Shown: positions 10,320-21,434 of the stretch, piece after piece
Numbering within the stretch: the first letter of the stretch is position 1
Layout of the letters: each line of letters opens with the position of its first letter
DNA from: Drosophila persimilis
Lineage: Eukaryota > Arthropoda > Insecta > Diptera > Drosophilidae
Reading direction: 5' to 3'
DNA: 64,000 bases
Assembly: GCF_003286085.1 (NCBI RefSeq)
Contig: NW_020825380.1
Coordinates: forward strand, 1 to 64,000
Notes under the pieces: model-generated
The model's database searches: none
What the model saw: only the letters and a program-made list of their open reading frames with translations
What the model was told of the DNA's origin: nothing
Translations under genes and position numbers: made by a program

Positions 10320-11347
10320 TTTTTATACCCGATACTCAAAATGAGTATTGGGGTATATTAGATTTGTGGTAAAAGTGGATGTGTGTAACGTCCAGAAGGA
10401 ATCGTTTCCGACCCTATAAAGTATATATATTCTTGATCAGCATCAATAGCCGAGTCGATTGAGCCCTGTCTGTCTGTCCGTCCGTCCGTCTGTCCGTCTG
10501 TCCGTCCCCTTCAGCGCCTAATGCTCAAAGACTATAAGAGCTAGAGCAACGATGTTTTGGATCCAGACTTCTGTGATATGTCACTGCTCCAAAAATATTT
10601 CAAAACTTTGCCCCGCCCACTTCCGCCCCCACAAAGGGCGAAAATCTGTGGCATCCACAATTTCGACGATACGAGAAAACTAAAAACGCAGAATCGTAGA
10701 AGATGACTATATCTTCTAGAGTGCAAAATCTGAACCAGATCGTATAATTATTACAGCCAGAATCACGAAAACAATTTCACTCTTTCTCGCTCTGTCTCAC
10801 TCTAACACACAGGTTTCATGGTCGGTTTTGCCAATTGCAAAATATGAGTTCAAGGATCTCAGAACCTATAAAAGCCAGAGCAACCAAATTTGGTATCCAC
10901 ACTCCTGTGATATCGGACCTTGACCGTTTCATGTCCAAATTTCGCCACACCCCCTTCCGCCCCCGCAAAGGACGAAAATCTGAGGCAACCACAAATCTCA
11001 GAGACTATTAAGGCTAGAGTAAAGGCAAAGGACGAAAATCTGTTGCATCCACAATATTGCAGATTTGAGAAAACTAAAAACGCAGAATCATAGAGAATGA
11101 CCATATCTATCAGATTGCTGAGTCTGGATCAGATCACATAATTTGTATAGCCAAAAGGAACAAATCAATTTGCATTGGCTACGCAGCGCCCGACGTCACG
11201 CTCAGACTGATTTTCTGTCTCTCTCGCACGCACTCTTTGTCGTGTCGTTTAATATTAGCGGCGTCTGCCGGAGGAAAGCCATACTGACTAAGTATCGGGT
11301 ATAACTGTAGAGTTGCGGTGTCCGCAGCAACTCACAACGTTCCCCCT
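10320..11347 (+). mobile_element. HINE copy D
   Basis: Near-identical to copy C, including its internal deletion. It begins at the T-run in the RT gene ('ctgttcatt' then ttttatacccgatac) and ends against the leader of the next unit, so its right flank is not the continuation of the RT gene. That pattern fits tandem duplication by exchange between HINEs rather than a separate insertion. Confidence 0.85.
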
Positions 11348-12829
11348 CGTTTTTGTTTGTTTTTACAATTCAACTTTAAACGACACTTAAACACACTGGT
11401 ACATTTGATGGCACAATAATTTACAAACATATAAACTGCAGCAACGAAACACTTGTAACCTCGACTAGGCCCGCAGTCAGCAGGGGGGGAAAGGGAAAAA
11501 GAGAAAAAGAGAGAGACAAAATATTCGGCACTTTGACGGAGAGACTAAACCTCGAACACGACTCGACTCCACAACGTTCACGACACGACTTTTCTTTTGG
11601 ATAGAGATCCAGACTCGAGACCACTCCACGATCGGGGCAAAAGGCTCCAAAAGTACGAATTGTCAAGAGGGTGTCAAGTGTGTGTGTGTGTGGTGTGAGT
11701 CAAGAAAGTAAAGTGGGGCCACGCTCAAAAGTATGCTGTCTCTTCTTTGTAATTCTCCCTAACTTAAAATTTGATTTGCAATCCCCTGTGAGTTTGTCAA
11801 CTTGATGTTTTGTTGGCTGTAATGCGGTATGTGGTCTTCAGTCCCCTCTACTACCCTTGCCGCCTGCGGAGGGCAGACGACTAGGAATGTAACATGTACA
11901 TGTGGGCGGGCAGTTTATAGGGGGCGTAGTTGATTTATGCGAAGACTAGCATTTTTGGCTCAATTTAGGCTGTAGTGGTGGGGTGTGGCGGCAACTGATA
12001 CTGATTTGAAAATCGATTACGAAACCGATAATCAATTGTCAGCACCGTTGCCGCCGAAGATTTATCACAGATTGTAATAATTTTGTAGTGCGGTGAGAAG
12101 GGGGAAGAAGGGGTGAGGAATAGATAAAGAGAAAAGGTAAACAATGCAGGTGCTTTGCGTGGAAAATAAGAGGAAAGACACTAAATAAAAAAGAGACAAG
12201 CACTTGCAGAAATAACAATACAGATAAGTTGTAGACTGGAGTGGAGACGACGGAAAAACAGGTAATAAAAGAGATACTACACTGGAACAAAGACGAGACA
12301 AAACAGGTACAATTGATTTACGTTTACAATATTACAATAAACATAACAATTTAAAATAATGTCTATATCTTTTTCTATAATTACAGGGAAGACAAGAAGC
12401 ATCGGCCGGCATAGCAAAACACAATGCTTGTAAAGACATTGCGTTGCATACCGGCCGACCCCGTCGTCCCCCCTGGTCGTCGAAATTGGCGTCATACGAA
12501 GTCGTCAGAGGTAGCTGCAATTAGCACCTCGTCGTCGTTGTGGCTGTGGCTGCCCTCTTGGAGAGCCAGTGGCACTGGTCCGGCCACCAGCTGGGAGCCA
12601 GGAGTAGACGGCACACATATTACTGTGGCGACACAGGTCCGGCCGCCAAAGTGAAATGGATGTGAGTGTGTGTGTGCGTCGGCAATTGTGGCCCTAATGT
12701 AGGGCGAGTGGCACTGGTCCGGCCACCAGCAGTGGGCAATGGCGGTCGATGACACGCCTACTCGAACGGCACATGTCCGGCCGCCCAAGTGTAATGGATG
12801 TGTGTGTGTGTGTGTCTGAATGGCTGGCG
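11348..12829 (+). other. Non-coding leader of CR1-like unit 2
   Basis: Copy of 7327-8808 at +4021 with almost no visible differences. It includes the same GA tracts, splice-like junctions and GGCACTGGTCCGGCC duplication. It also preserves the uninterrupted sequence 'ttttacaattcaactttaaacgacac' (near 11362-11387), which serves as an empty-site reference for the LOA insertion in unit 3. Confidence 0.45.
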
Positions 12830-12890
12830 GTAAGTATTTTGAGAGCCCTTTTTAATCATATTTGTGGCTGATAAATTTTTCCTTTTCCAG
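12830..12890 (+). other. Intron-like segment before EN-RT (unit 2)
   Basis: Same GTAAGT...TTTTCCAG 61-nt segment as in unit 1, unchanged. Splicing is not demonstrated. Confidence 0.35.
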
Positions 12891-14340
12891 GACCATAGGT
12901 ACGACTTTTTCAATGGGCTAACGGATATTTCCCTTGTCCAAATTAATGCCGTTAAAAACATTAGGGACAGACTTCTTGACCTCGTTTTTGTTAACGATGG
13001 TTCTCTTGCTACGGTATCTAGAGCAAGCCCAATATCTCTCCCTGAAGATCCTTACCATCCAACTTTGTTGATATCACTGGAGTGTACACAATCTGGAGGT
13101 GCTGACAGTTCCATCGCTCCTTGTCACATAAAGTGTTTTCGCAAAACAAACTTTATCGATTTAGATCTACATCTCTCGCGTGTTGATTGGTCGTTTCTTT
13201 ATTCATTACCGAACATAGATGCAACTGTTAACTCGTTTTATAGTTCTATTTACTCCGCCCTAAATACGTTTGTTCCAGATATCACTGTACCTGTATCGTC
13301 CAAGCCTCCCTGGTTCTCCAAGTATTTGTCATACTTAAAAAATAATAAATCCCGGCTCTATAAAAAGTACCAGAAGTCGGGCTCCACGTTGGCCTTAGCT
13401 GTATACTCCTCCGCTCGCTCTCTATTCCTTGCCGTCAATAGTCAGTGTTATAATCATTACCTTTCACAATGCAGTAGAAACTTTCGTAGTGATCCTAAAA
13501 AATTCTATTCGTTCGTTAACTCTAAGCGCAAGTCAAACGGTTTTCCTCCGTCCCTTCATTACCAGAACAAAACAGAAGCTTCTGCTGTTGGTATTGCAAA
13601 TTTATTCGCTAACTTTTTCCAAACAACGTACTTGTCTCATATTTACAACGCATCCACTCCGTATCCGTACCAGCTACCTCAAGCTAACTGCCCTTTTTCG
13701 AGGAAAGCGTTGTTCTGGAAGGTTTGTCATCTATGGACATGTCGTTTTCTGCGGGTCCAGATAAGGTACCAAGTTGCATCTTAAAACACTGTGCCCAGTC
13801 CCTTTGCAAACCCTTGACCTTTCTCTTCAACCTCTCCTTGGAACAGTCTTGTCTCCCAGTAATTTGGAATGAGTCCTATATCATTCCGCTTTACAAAAAA
13901 GGTTCAAGATCAAACATTGAAAACTATCGCGGTATCGCAAAGCTTTCCGCCATCCCGAAGCTTCTTGAGTTCCTGGTCACCCGGCAACTTCAACATCTTT
14001 GTTGCAGCTTGATATCTCCGTCGCAACACGGTTTTTTCAGACATCGTTCAACATCGACTAACCTTCTTGAGTTTTCTAACCTAATCCACCGTGGTTTTCA
14101 AATTGGTTTGCAGACGGATGTAGTTTTTACTGACTTCAGCAAGGCATTCGATTCTGTGAACCATGCTCTGCTTATTCACAAGCTCTCTTTATTAGGGTTC
14201 CCAACGAATCTTCTAGATTGGATTTTGTCCTATCTCTCTAACCGTACTCAACGTGTTTTGTTTTCTAACGTGTTGTCAAATACTGTAAATGTTACTTCAG
14301 GTGTGCCACAGGGAAGTCATCTGGGCCCGCTTCTGTTCAT
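12891..14340 (+). pseudogene. CR1/Jockey-like LINE ORF2, EN C-terminus and RT 5' part, unit 2
   Basis: Same coding segment as unit 1, but the first frame ends at 13784 because 10 bp are missing near 13688 relative to unit 1. A second frame (13724-14383) carries the remaining RT motifs with no further break, since the 10 bp missing from unit 1 near 10037 are present here (near 14047-14056). It contains DFSKAFDSVNH and GVPQGS-type RT motifs and stops at the HINE junction before YADD. It is interrupted and has no 3' half of its own, so it cannot be active. Confidence 0.78.
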
Positions 14341-15055
14341 TTTTTATACCCGATACCAGAATTGGATCGTATTATTATTATAGCCAGCATCAAGAAAACA
14401 ATTTCATTTTTTCTCGCCCTGTCTCTCTCTAACACACACGTAGCATAGGCGGCTTTGCTTAGAGTAAAACATTAGCGCCTAGATCTCAGAGACTATAAAA
14501 GCTAGAGCAACCAAATTTGGTATCCACACTCCTAATATATCGGACCGAGACGAGTTTGTTTCAAAATTTCGCCAAACCCCCTTCCGACCCCGCAAAGGAT
14601 GAAAATCTGGGGATATTCACAAATCTCAAAAACTATTAAGGCTAGAGTAACCAAATTTAGTATCCGCACTCCTGTTAGATCTCACTATAAAACGTATATC
14701 TCAAAATTTCGCCCCACCCCCTTCCGCCCCCACAAAGGACGAAAAACTGTTGCATCCACAATATTGCAGATTCGAGTAAACTAAAAACGCAGAATCATAG
14801 ATAATGACCATATCTATCAGATTGCTGAATCTGGATCAGATCAGATCATTTTTATAGCCAAAAGGAACAAATCAATTTGCATTGGCTACGCAGCGCCCGA
14901 CGTCACGCTCAGACTGATTTTCTGTCTCTCTCGCACGCACTCTTTGTCGTGTCGTTTAATATTAGCGGCGCTGCCGGAGGAGAGCCATACTGACTTAGTA
15001 TCGGGTATAACTGTAGAGTTGCGGTGTCCGCAGCAACTCACAACGTTCCCCCTCG
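14341..15055 (+). mobile_element. HINE copy E, 5'-deleted, first member of a dimer
   Basis: The terminal 'tttttatacccgatac' is joined directly to 'cagaattggatcg', a sequence that lies about 400 bp inside a complete HINE (compare 61580-61620). The 5' third (stem-loop, microsatellite, monomer 1) is deleted while the terminus is kept. The rest belongs to the 'ggggatattcacaaatctc' subfamily shared with copy I and with the patch in copy B. The 3' terminus is intact and abuts copy F head-to-tail. Confidence 0.82.
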
Positions 15056-16141
15056 TTTTTATACCCGATACTCAAAATGAGTATTGGGGTATATTAGATT
15101 TGTGGTAAAAGTGGATGTGTGTAACGTCCAGAAGGAATCGTTTCCGACCCTATAAAGTATATATATTCTTGATCAGCATCAATAGCCGAGTCGATTGAGC
15201 CCTGTCTGTCTGTCCGTCCGTCCGTCTGTCCGTCTGTCCGTCCCCTTCAGCGCCTAATGCTCAAAGACTATAAGAGCTAGAGCAACGATGTTTTGGATCC
15301 AGACTTCTGTGATATGTCACTGCTCCAAAAATATTTCAAAACTTTGCCCCGCCCACTTCCGCCCCCACAAAGGGCGAAAATCTGTGGCATCCACAATTTC
15401 GACGATACGAGAAAACTAAAAACGCAGAATCGTAGAAGATGACTATATCTTCTAGAGTGCAAAATCTGAACCAGATCGTATAATTATTACAGCCAGAATC
15501 ACGAAAACAATTTCACTCTTTCTCGCTCTGTCTCACTCTAACACACAGGTTTCATGGTCGGTTTTGCCAATTGCAAAATATGAGTTCAAGGATCTCAGAA
15601 CCTATAAAAGCCAGAGCAACCAAATTTGGTATCCACACTCCTGTGATATCGGACCTTGACCGTTTTGTGTCAAAATTTCGCCACACCCCCTTCCGCCCCC
15701 GCAAAGGACGAAAATCTGGGGCAACCACAAATCTCAGAGACTATTAAGGCTAGAGTAACCAAATTTGGTACACACACTCCTTTAAGATGTCACTATAAAA
15801 CGTATATCTCATCCGCCCCCACAAAGGACGAAAATCTGTTGCATCCACTATATTGCAGATTTGAGAAAACTAAAAACGCAGAATCATAGATAATGATCAT
15901 ATCTATCAGGTTGCTGAATCTGGATCAGATCAGATCATTTTTATAGCCAAACGGAACAAATCAATTTGCAGTGGCTACGCAGCGCCCGACGTCACGCTCA
16001 TACTGATTTTCTGTTTCTCTCGCACGCACTCTTTGTCATGTCGATTAATATTAGCGGCCTCTGCCGGAGGAGAGCCATACTGACTAAGTATCGGGTATAA
16101 ATGTAGAGTTGCGGTACGCAGCAACTCACAACGTTCCCCCT
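15056..16141 (+). mobile_element. HINE copy F, second member of a dimer
   Basis: Starts immediately after the terminal 'ccccctcg' of copy E, sharing the T-run, giving a head-to-tail dimer. It carries a small deletion in monomer 3 (around 15811) and a shortened terminal hairpin loop ('gcggtacgcagc' rather than 'gcggtgtccgcagc'). It ends against the unit-3 leader. Confidence 0.83.
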
Positions 16142-16172
16142 CGTTTTTGTTTGTTTTTACAATTCAACTTTA
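16142..16172 (+). other. Unit-3 leader, left piece before the LOA insertion
   Basis: The first 31 bp of the CR1-unit leader, ending in the left copy of the LOA target duplication. The leader resumes at 21786. Confidence 0.7.
16160..16172 (+). repeat. Left 13-bp target-site duplication CAATTCAACTTTA of LOA LINE
   Basis: Identical to 21773-21785. Units 1 and 2 contain the site once, uninterrupted, which confirms it as a target duplication. Confidence 0.93.
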
Positions 16173-16186
16173 GGTTAGGTTAGGTT
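16173..16186 (-). repeat. LOA 3' terminal (AACCT)n tail
   Basis: Plus strand reads GGTTAGGTTAGGTT, so the element ends AACCTAACCTAACC on its own strand. Short tandem repeats instead of poly(A) are common at LINE 3' ends in several clades and may be the reverse-transcription start signal. Confidence 0.75.
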
Positions 16187-16318
16187 CAGGCGGTAGCCTG
16201 GGAGAGTGATGAAACCCTCCCAAGCTCACTTGGACCTATAGAAGGTCCGTTGTGGTGCCGCATGGGCGTGTGCCCCTTCCCAGTGCCTAGAAACCGTGGA
16301 GAAACAGGCTGTTGCAAA

Positions 16319-19300
16319 TTAAGGGCAGTTCCATCCGGAGGCTTGGATGAATCTGGACAAGGTCCCCGGTTTGATTTCGGATAGGTCCGAAATGTCCGTG
16401 AGGAAAGCGGCCCCGAGAATACGAAGACGACGATTTCCAAGGGCTGGGCAGTGGCAGAAGAAGTGGGCGACCGATTCCTCTTCTTCCTCGTCGCGACAAC
16501 TCCTGCAGAAGTCGTTATGAGGGATTGACAGTCTAGAGGCGTGAGTGCCAATCTGCCAGTGTCCCGTAATGGCTCGAGTAACTGCAGAGCACTGTGCTCT
16601 GCTGAGCCTATACAGCTCGGCTGAGCGCTTCTTCGATCGATATGGCCATATCAATCTTGAGATTTTACAGGAAGCTGTTTGCTGCCATCTCCTATTGGCA
16701 TTTTTCTCAAACAATTCGTGCGTAAGGAGCCTACACGTAGCCAGAGGCATCGCTACCTGCTCCCTCTCCATAAGGAGAGGAATTGTAGTACCCTGCCTTG
16801 CTAGCTCGTCGGCGGCGTCGTTCCCCTCGATGTCCCTATGGCCTGGGACCCATATAAGGAAGAGGTCTAACTGCTCTGCGATCTCGTGCAGAGACCTGCG
16901 GCAGTCATTTACAGTCGCTGAGTTCGACGATATTGAGCCTAGAGCTTTAATAGCTGCTTGGCTGTCCGAGAAAACGCACACTAAGTGCGTGTCTAGAAAT
17001 AGTTTGGAGACGATGGAAATGGCCTCCTTGATGGCTACAACCTCCGCTTGGAACACACTGCAGTGGTCCGGGAGCCTGAAGCAATGACTGATGTTCAGCT
17101 CGCTGCAGTAGACTCCGCCTCCCACGCGGCCGTCTAACTTTGAGCCATCAGTGTAGAAGTGAACCGCATTTGCGGGGCCTGGTTCGCCCATCTCCCAGTC
17201 CTCCCTAAGTGGGATTGATACCTGGAAAGGCGTCGAGAGGTGATCAGTAGGGACACAATAATCTGTCCTCTCTGGTAATTGCGGGTGTCTCGTCAGGATT
17301 CCCGAGTGCCCGACCGCGGACGCTTTCCACAGTCTGGCTTCTCTCATTCTGAGTGCGGAGAGTGTTGCCACTTTCTTTCCCATGAGATCTATGGGGAGGA
17401 GGTCCAGCACAGTATCCAGGGCTTCCCCTGGAGTAGTGCGTAGCCCGCCAGTTATGCATAGCTCTGCCATGCGTTGAACTCTGCTGAGTTTGTTGAGGCA
17501 TGTCCTTTTGTCTAAGGCTGGCCACCATACTACCGCTCCATAGAGCATGATCGGTCGTATGATGGTGGTGTAAAGCCACCGAACTATATAGGGGGTCATT
17601 CCCCATCTTAGTCCGATGGCTTTCCTGCAAGTATAGAGGGCTACTGTGGCCTTCTTTACTCTATCCTCTATGCTCAATTTCCAATCGAGCTTTCTATCGA
17701 GGATTAGACCAAGATACTTGGCGTTGTTGCTGAAGATTAGCGCTTCCCCACATAGTCTTGGGGGAATCAGTGCCGGTACTTTGTACTTCCTAGTGAAGAG
17801 CACCAGTTCCGTTTTAGACGGGTTGACGCCTAACCCGCATTTGTCTGCCCATTTTGACATCTTCTTGAGAGTGCTTGTCAGGCACTCACATAGCGTCTGC
17901 GGGAATTTACCCGAGAATGCTATAGCAACATCGTCCGCATACGCCACCACGCGGCAGCCACCCCCCTCTATCTCCCGCAGCAGTTCGTTCACTGCCACGT
18001 TCCATAGGAGGGGCGAGAGGACTCCGCCCTGCGGGGTGCCTCTACTGACAAATCTGGTGGACGTTGACGTCCCCAGTGATGCCTCAACCGTCCTGCATTG
18101 TAGCATCTGATCGATCAGGCTCACCGTCCGGGAGTCAACCCCCAGTTCCGTCAGTGCACCCGTGATGGCGGTCGGTAGGATGTTATTAAAGGCGCCTTCT
18201 ATGTCCAGGAAGGCTACCAGGGTGTATTCCTTACAGTTGATGGACGCTTCTATGATTGATGTGATCGTGTGTAGGGCCGTTTCGGTGGATCTTCCTTTCC
18301 GATAGGCATGCTGGGAGTCTGAGAATAGACTAGGCGGAATATTTACCGTGAGATGCATCCCCAAAAGCCGTTCCATCGTCTTCAGAAGGAAGGACGATAG
18401 ACTTATGGGTCTGAAATCTTTGGGGGCAGTGTGCGAGGGCTTGCCTGCCTTGGGGATGAAGACGACTTTGGTATGAAGCCAGGTTTCCGGGATATATCCA
18501 TGGGAGAAGATTCCCTCATATATCCTTTTGAGCCAACTAGTGCCTTTTTGTCCAGCGTGAATCAGTTGGGCAGGGATGATGCCATCTGGTCCCGCGGATT
18601 TGTATGGTTTGAAGCTTTTTATTGCCCACGAAATGTTCTCCTGGCTTAGCAGGTTCATGATACCACTTGAGGCAACGGAGGGAGCCGCGATGTAGTGTGG
18701 TCTGTTTTCATCGCAGCCGGGAAAGTGGGTGCTAAGGAGAAGATTTAGCGACTCATTACTGGACGTTGTCCATGATTGGTCGGCGTTCTTCAGGTAGCCC
18801 AGAGTGGGTGTAGTCTTCGAGAGAACTTTGCGCAAGCGCGAGGCTTCCGAGTTATTCTCAATGTCGCTACAGAACTTACGCCATGAGGCGCGTTTGGCTT
18901 TCCTCAGTTCTTTATTGTAAACTGACAGACTGGCCTTGTAATCGGCCCAGTTCTGCTCAGCGTTTTCGGCCTTAGCTTTATTGAAGAGTCTTCGGGAGGC
19001 TTTCCGGAGTTCCCTCAGTTTCGGATTCCACCATTCAGGTTTCTTCCGGCCTCTGCTCTTGCTAGAGGGGCAGGATTTATCGAGCGCCTCATTGCAGGCG
19101 TCGGTAAATAGTTTAACAAGATGACTCGTGGCTTCCCTGGAGATCCCTTCCTCAGGTGGAGTCTCAGGGAGAACACGACAGAGATGGTCTGAGTACCGAG
19201 CCCAGTTTGTCCGCCTAAGGTTACGAAATTGAGCTGGTCTCGGTAGTGAAAAAGAGAATACGGTTTCCACGTACCTGTGGTCCGAGAAGGAGTGCTCTTC

Positions 19301-19912
19301 CAGGACCCTCCAGGATACGATGTTCCCGTGTAACTCGTGAGAGGCAAGTGTGAGGTCCAGGACCTCCTTGCGGTTTTTAATAATGAAGGTGGGATCACTC
19401 CCCCTATTTAAAAGGACCATCTGAGTGGTCAGTAAATAGTTGAAGAGGTACTCACCCCTTTCGTTGGTGTCAGTGCTTCCCCACTGGCAGTGGTGTGCGT
19501 TGGCGTCGCACCCTACGATTAGGCCGATGTCCTTGGCCTCGCAGTCTGTGATTAGCGCCCTGAGCGCCTGTGGAGGGGGGTCTGGTTGGTCGTGACCCAT
19601 GTACGTGGAGCAGATTCTCAGTGAGCACCCCTGGCCTTCGAGGCTCACTGCTGTTTGGTCTTCATTGCTGAAATTTGGGAGCAAAAATAAGTGCAAATCT
19701 CTTTTTGCAAGGATGCAGGTGCGAGTTTTACCTGCGGAGTCAGCTACGTATAGCTTATAGTCAGGAGTCCTCAGACCAGAGACCCTGTTTCCGAGGATCC
19801 AGGGCTCCTGAATGAGGACTATGTCGGCTCCACCCTTGGCTAGGTGGAGCAGAAGAGCAGCGCATGCTGCCTTACAATGGTGGAGGTTTATCTGCAGGAG
19901 TATCAGTGACAT
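16319..19912 (-). CDS. LOA LINE ORF2: endonuclease - reverse transcriptase - RNase H
   Basis: A 1197-residue polyprotein for target-primed reverse transcription. The N-terminal ~220 residues form an AP-like endonuclease (QINLHHCK near residue 7, IQEPW near 34, CDANAHH near 135, SDHRY near 210). The RT domain spans roughly 430-720 with ADDV at about 657. The RNase H domain (about 910-1050) shows TDGSK, SDSQAA and VPGHRDIEGNDAADELA. A Cys/His cluster near 1130 (CRSCRDEEEEESVAHFFCHC) fits the C-terminal zinc motif of such ORF2s. The ATG at 19912 lies inside the end of ORF1; the 41-bp overlap in another frame suggests reinitiation or frameshifting. No internal stop or frame break is visible. Confidence 0.92.
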   Translation of the reverse strand: MSLILLQINLHHCKAACAALLLHLAKGGADIVLIQEPWILGNRVSGLRTPDYKLYVADSAGKTRTCILAKRDLHLFLLPNFSNEDQTAVSLEGQGCSLRICSTYMGHDQPDPPPQALRALITDCEAKDIGLIVGCDANAHHCQWGSTDTNERGEYLFNYLLTTQMVLLNRGSDPTFIIKNRKEVLDLTLASHELHGNIVSWRVLEEHSFSDHRYVETVFSFSLPRPAQFRNLRRTNWARYSDHLCRVLPETPPEEGISREATSHLVKLFTDACNEALDKSCPSSKSRGRKKPEWWNPKLRELRKASRRLFNKAKAENAEQNWADYKASLSVYNKELRKAKRASWRKFCSDIENNSEASRLRKVLSKTTPTLGYLKNADQSWTTSSNESLNLLLSTHFPGCDENRPHYIAAPSVASSGIMNLLSQENISWAIKSFKPYKSAGPDGIIPAQLIHAGQKGTSWLKRIYEGIFSHGYIPETWLHTKVVFIPKAGKPSHTAPKDFRPISLSSFLLKTMERLLGMHLTVNIPPSLFSDSQHAYRKGRSTETALHTITSIIEASINCKEYTLVAFLDIEGAFNNILPTAITGALTELGVDSRTVSLIDQMLQCRTVEASLGTSTSTRFVSRGTPQGGVLSPLLWNVAVNELLREIEGGGCRVVAYADDVAIAFSGKFPQTLCECLTSTLKKMSKWADKCGLGVNPSKTELVLFTRKYKVPALIPPRLCGEALIFSNNAKYLGLILDRKLDWKLSIEDRVKKATVALYTCRKAIGLRWGMTPYIVRWLYTTIIRPIMLYGAVVWWPALDKRTCLNKLSRVQRMAELCITGGLRTTPGEALDTVLDLLPIDLMGKKVATLSALRMREARLWKASAVGHSGILTRHPQLPERTDYCVPTDHLSTPFQVSIPLREDWEMGEPGPANAVHFYTDGSKLDGRVGGGVYCSELNISHCFRLPDHCSVFQAEVVAIKEAISIVSKLFLDTHLVCVFSDSQAAIKALGSISSNSATVNDCRRSLHEIAEQLDLFLIWVPGHRDIEGNDAADELARQGTTIPLLMEREQVAMPLATCRLLTHELFEKNANRRWQQTASCKISRLIWPYRSKKRSAELYRLSRAQCSAVTRAITGHWQIGTHASRLSIPHNDFCRSCRDEEEEESVAHFFCHCPALGNRRLRILGAAFLTDISDLSEIKPGTLSRFIQASGWNCP

Positions 19913-21434
19913 TCCTGAGGTCCACCTCCACCATTGTCCTTTCGTGGTCGCTCTCCGAAGAGTCCAACTCCTCCGCGACCCCGATGTGTTTGAGATCCCT
20001 AGTGAGATCGCTCACGTCTGAGACGTAACCATCCAAAATGTCATCCGACACCACTGATGCCACGTCTGACACCGCAGGCTTGGTCTCCGTACTAGGGATC
20101 TCCGGGGGCTCCAGGTCTGGCTCGACCGTCGGCTGCATGCCTTTGGAGTCGGACTTGTATGGTACTACGACTACTTTCTTGTAGCCGTAGTCCACAGCAC
20201 CCTCCGTGTCGTGGAGAAGTCTGACCGACTCCTCGTTCAGGACGAGGATAATTTGGCGCCTCTGCCCGTTGCTCTCCTCTACTTTGGCCACCTTCCAATC
20301 GGCTGTGGGAAGGTGGGGGTTGCAGACCTGCAGAATCCGGAGAATCTTATCCGGCTCTGCAGGCTTCGCCGAGACCCACGCTCTGGCCCTCGGCTTGCTG
20401 GGGATGTCCTCCCACTTCACGACCTCCAGCTGGGCTCCTGGGTAGACCTCCTTGAGCGACGCTACCGCCTTCGCGTAGAGGGCCGCCGAGCGAGCATCTT
20501 GGCAGGCGATGGCTTTCACCCTGCCTTGGTGCCACCCGGCGTCCTCACACTTGGGCGGTGGTCCTCCATTCTCCTCCAACTCCTGGAGGAAACGGTCTTG
20601 GAGCTCGTTTTCCACGAGGTGCCACTTGTCCCTAGGGATCTGCCCGTCTTTAGAGCCCCTGTCCAGGACTCCAATCAGGGTTTTTCCCCTCGCCACCTCG
20701 GCAAACGAGCGGTTGCTCAATGTCTTTGTCCTTTTGGCCTGTTGGACTTGTGTGGCGGTGTCCTCCGCCGAGCGTTGCCGCTTGCTTGGGGCCTTGGCTG
20801 TGGCCTTGCCAGCTTTGGCTGGCTGGTAGTCGGGCAGGACTGTCTTGGCCCATCGCCGCGATTCGATTCCCTGGGCAGACGCCAGGAACACCGGGTCGTC
20901 GTTGCCCAGGATGAAGGCCGCACGTCTCTTGTCCTGAAACTTGGGCCTATCTTTCGAGGCAGAGGCGCCGCCTGCCGGGGTTGTCAAGGGGTTCCCGGTC
21001 CCAAGGGGTCCGCCAGCCGCGATATCGCTCTGCATGGTCGCCCCCCCGGTAACCGGGTCGTCCTTGGGGCCCCCCGACGTGGATTGGCCCGATTGGCTTT
21101 TCGGTCCTCTCCTCACAGCGCCTGCTGCCTCGAGACGGTGGACCGACTTAGTCTCCTTCCCCGTCTTTTTGGGCACTGGTTTCCCAGATGCGTTTGTGGA
21201 GGGATGGTCTTTTCCCTCCGGCACTTTAGGAGGAGTGCCGTGCTCCTTTGCGGTGTTTTTTGTTTTAATATTTGAATTTGGCATATTTGATCCCACGAGT
21301 AGGCGGGAAGGGGTTTGTCGCCCGGGGCATAGCCCGCGTGCCCCGGGAAGCCTTATTAAAACTGGAGGTCGGCAGGTATCCAGAGTCCGCATATAAGCGA
21401 CCGAGCACCCCCTCGGCCATGCATCCCTCGGCAT
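19872..21434 (-). CDS. LOA LINE ORF1 (RNA-binding gag-like, DUF4780-type region)
   Basis: ORF of 520 codons from the ATG at 21434. An in-frame ATG at 21284, giving 470 residues, is a more natural start because the first 50 residues are Arg/Pro-rich and look like 5' UTR. The N-terminal half is basic and Gly/Lys/Thr-rich (disordered). The second half contains a region resembling DUF4780 of LOA/bilbo ORF1s (RARAWVSAKPAEPDKILRIL and following). The C-terminus is acidic. I see no CCHC knuckles. The likely role is to bind LINE RNA into RNPs. The end overlaps ORF2 by 41 bp. Confidence 0.83.
   Translation of the reverse strand: MPRDAWPRGCSVAYMRTLDTCRPPVLIRLPGARGLCPGRQTPSRLLVGSNMPNSNIKTKNTAKEHGTPPKVPEGKDHPSTNASGKPVPKKTGKETKSVHRLEAAGAVRRGPKSQSGQSTSGGPKDDPVTGGATMQSDIAAGGPLGTGNPLTTPAGGASASKDRPKFQDKRRAAFILGNDDPVFLASAQGIESRRWAKTVLPDYQPAKAGKATAKAPSKRQRSAEDTATQVQQAKRTKTLSNRSFAEVARGKTLIGVLDRGSKDGQIPRDKWHLVENELQDRFLQELEENGGPPPKCEDAGWHQGRVKAIACQDARSAALYAKAVASLKEVYPGAQLEVVKWEDIPSKPRARAWVSAKPAEPDKILRILQVCNPHLPTADWKVAKVEESNGQRRQIILVLNEESVRLLHDTEGAVDYGYKKVVVVPYKSDSKGMQPTVEPDLEPPEIPSTETKPAVSDVASVVSDDILDGYVSDVSDLTRDLKHIGVAEELDSSESDHERTMVEVDLRNVTDTPADKPPPL

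Noticed and set aside
16173-16186. GGTTAGGTTAGGTT considered as telomeric sequence
   Set aside because: Only three units, located exactly at the LOA LINE 3' end inside a target duplication; better explained as the LINE tail.
20211-21275. 354-codon plus-strand ORF
   Set aside because: Antisense shadow of LOA ORF1, whose codon structure and DUF4780-like region are on the minus strand.
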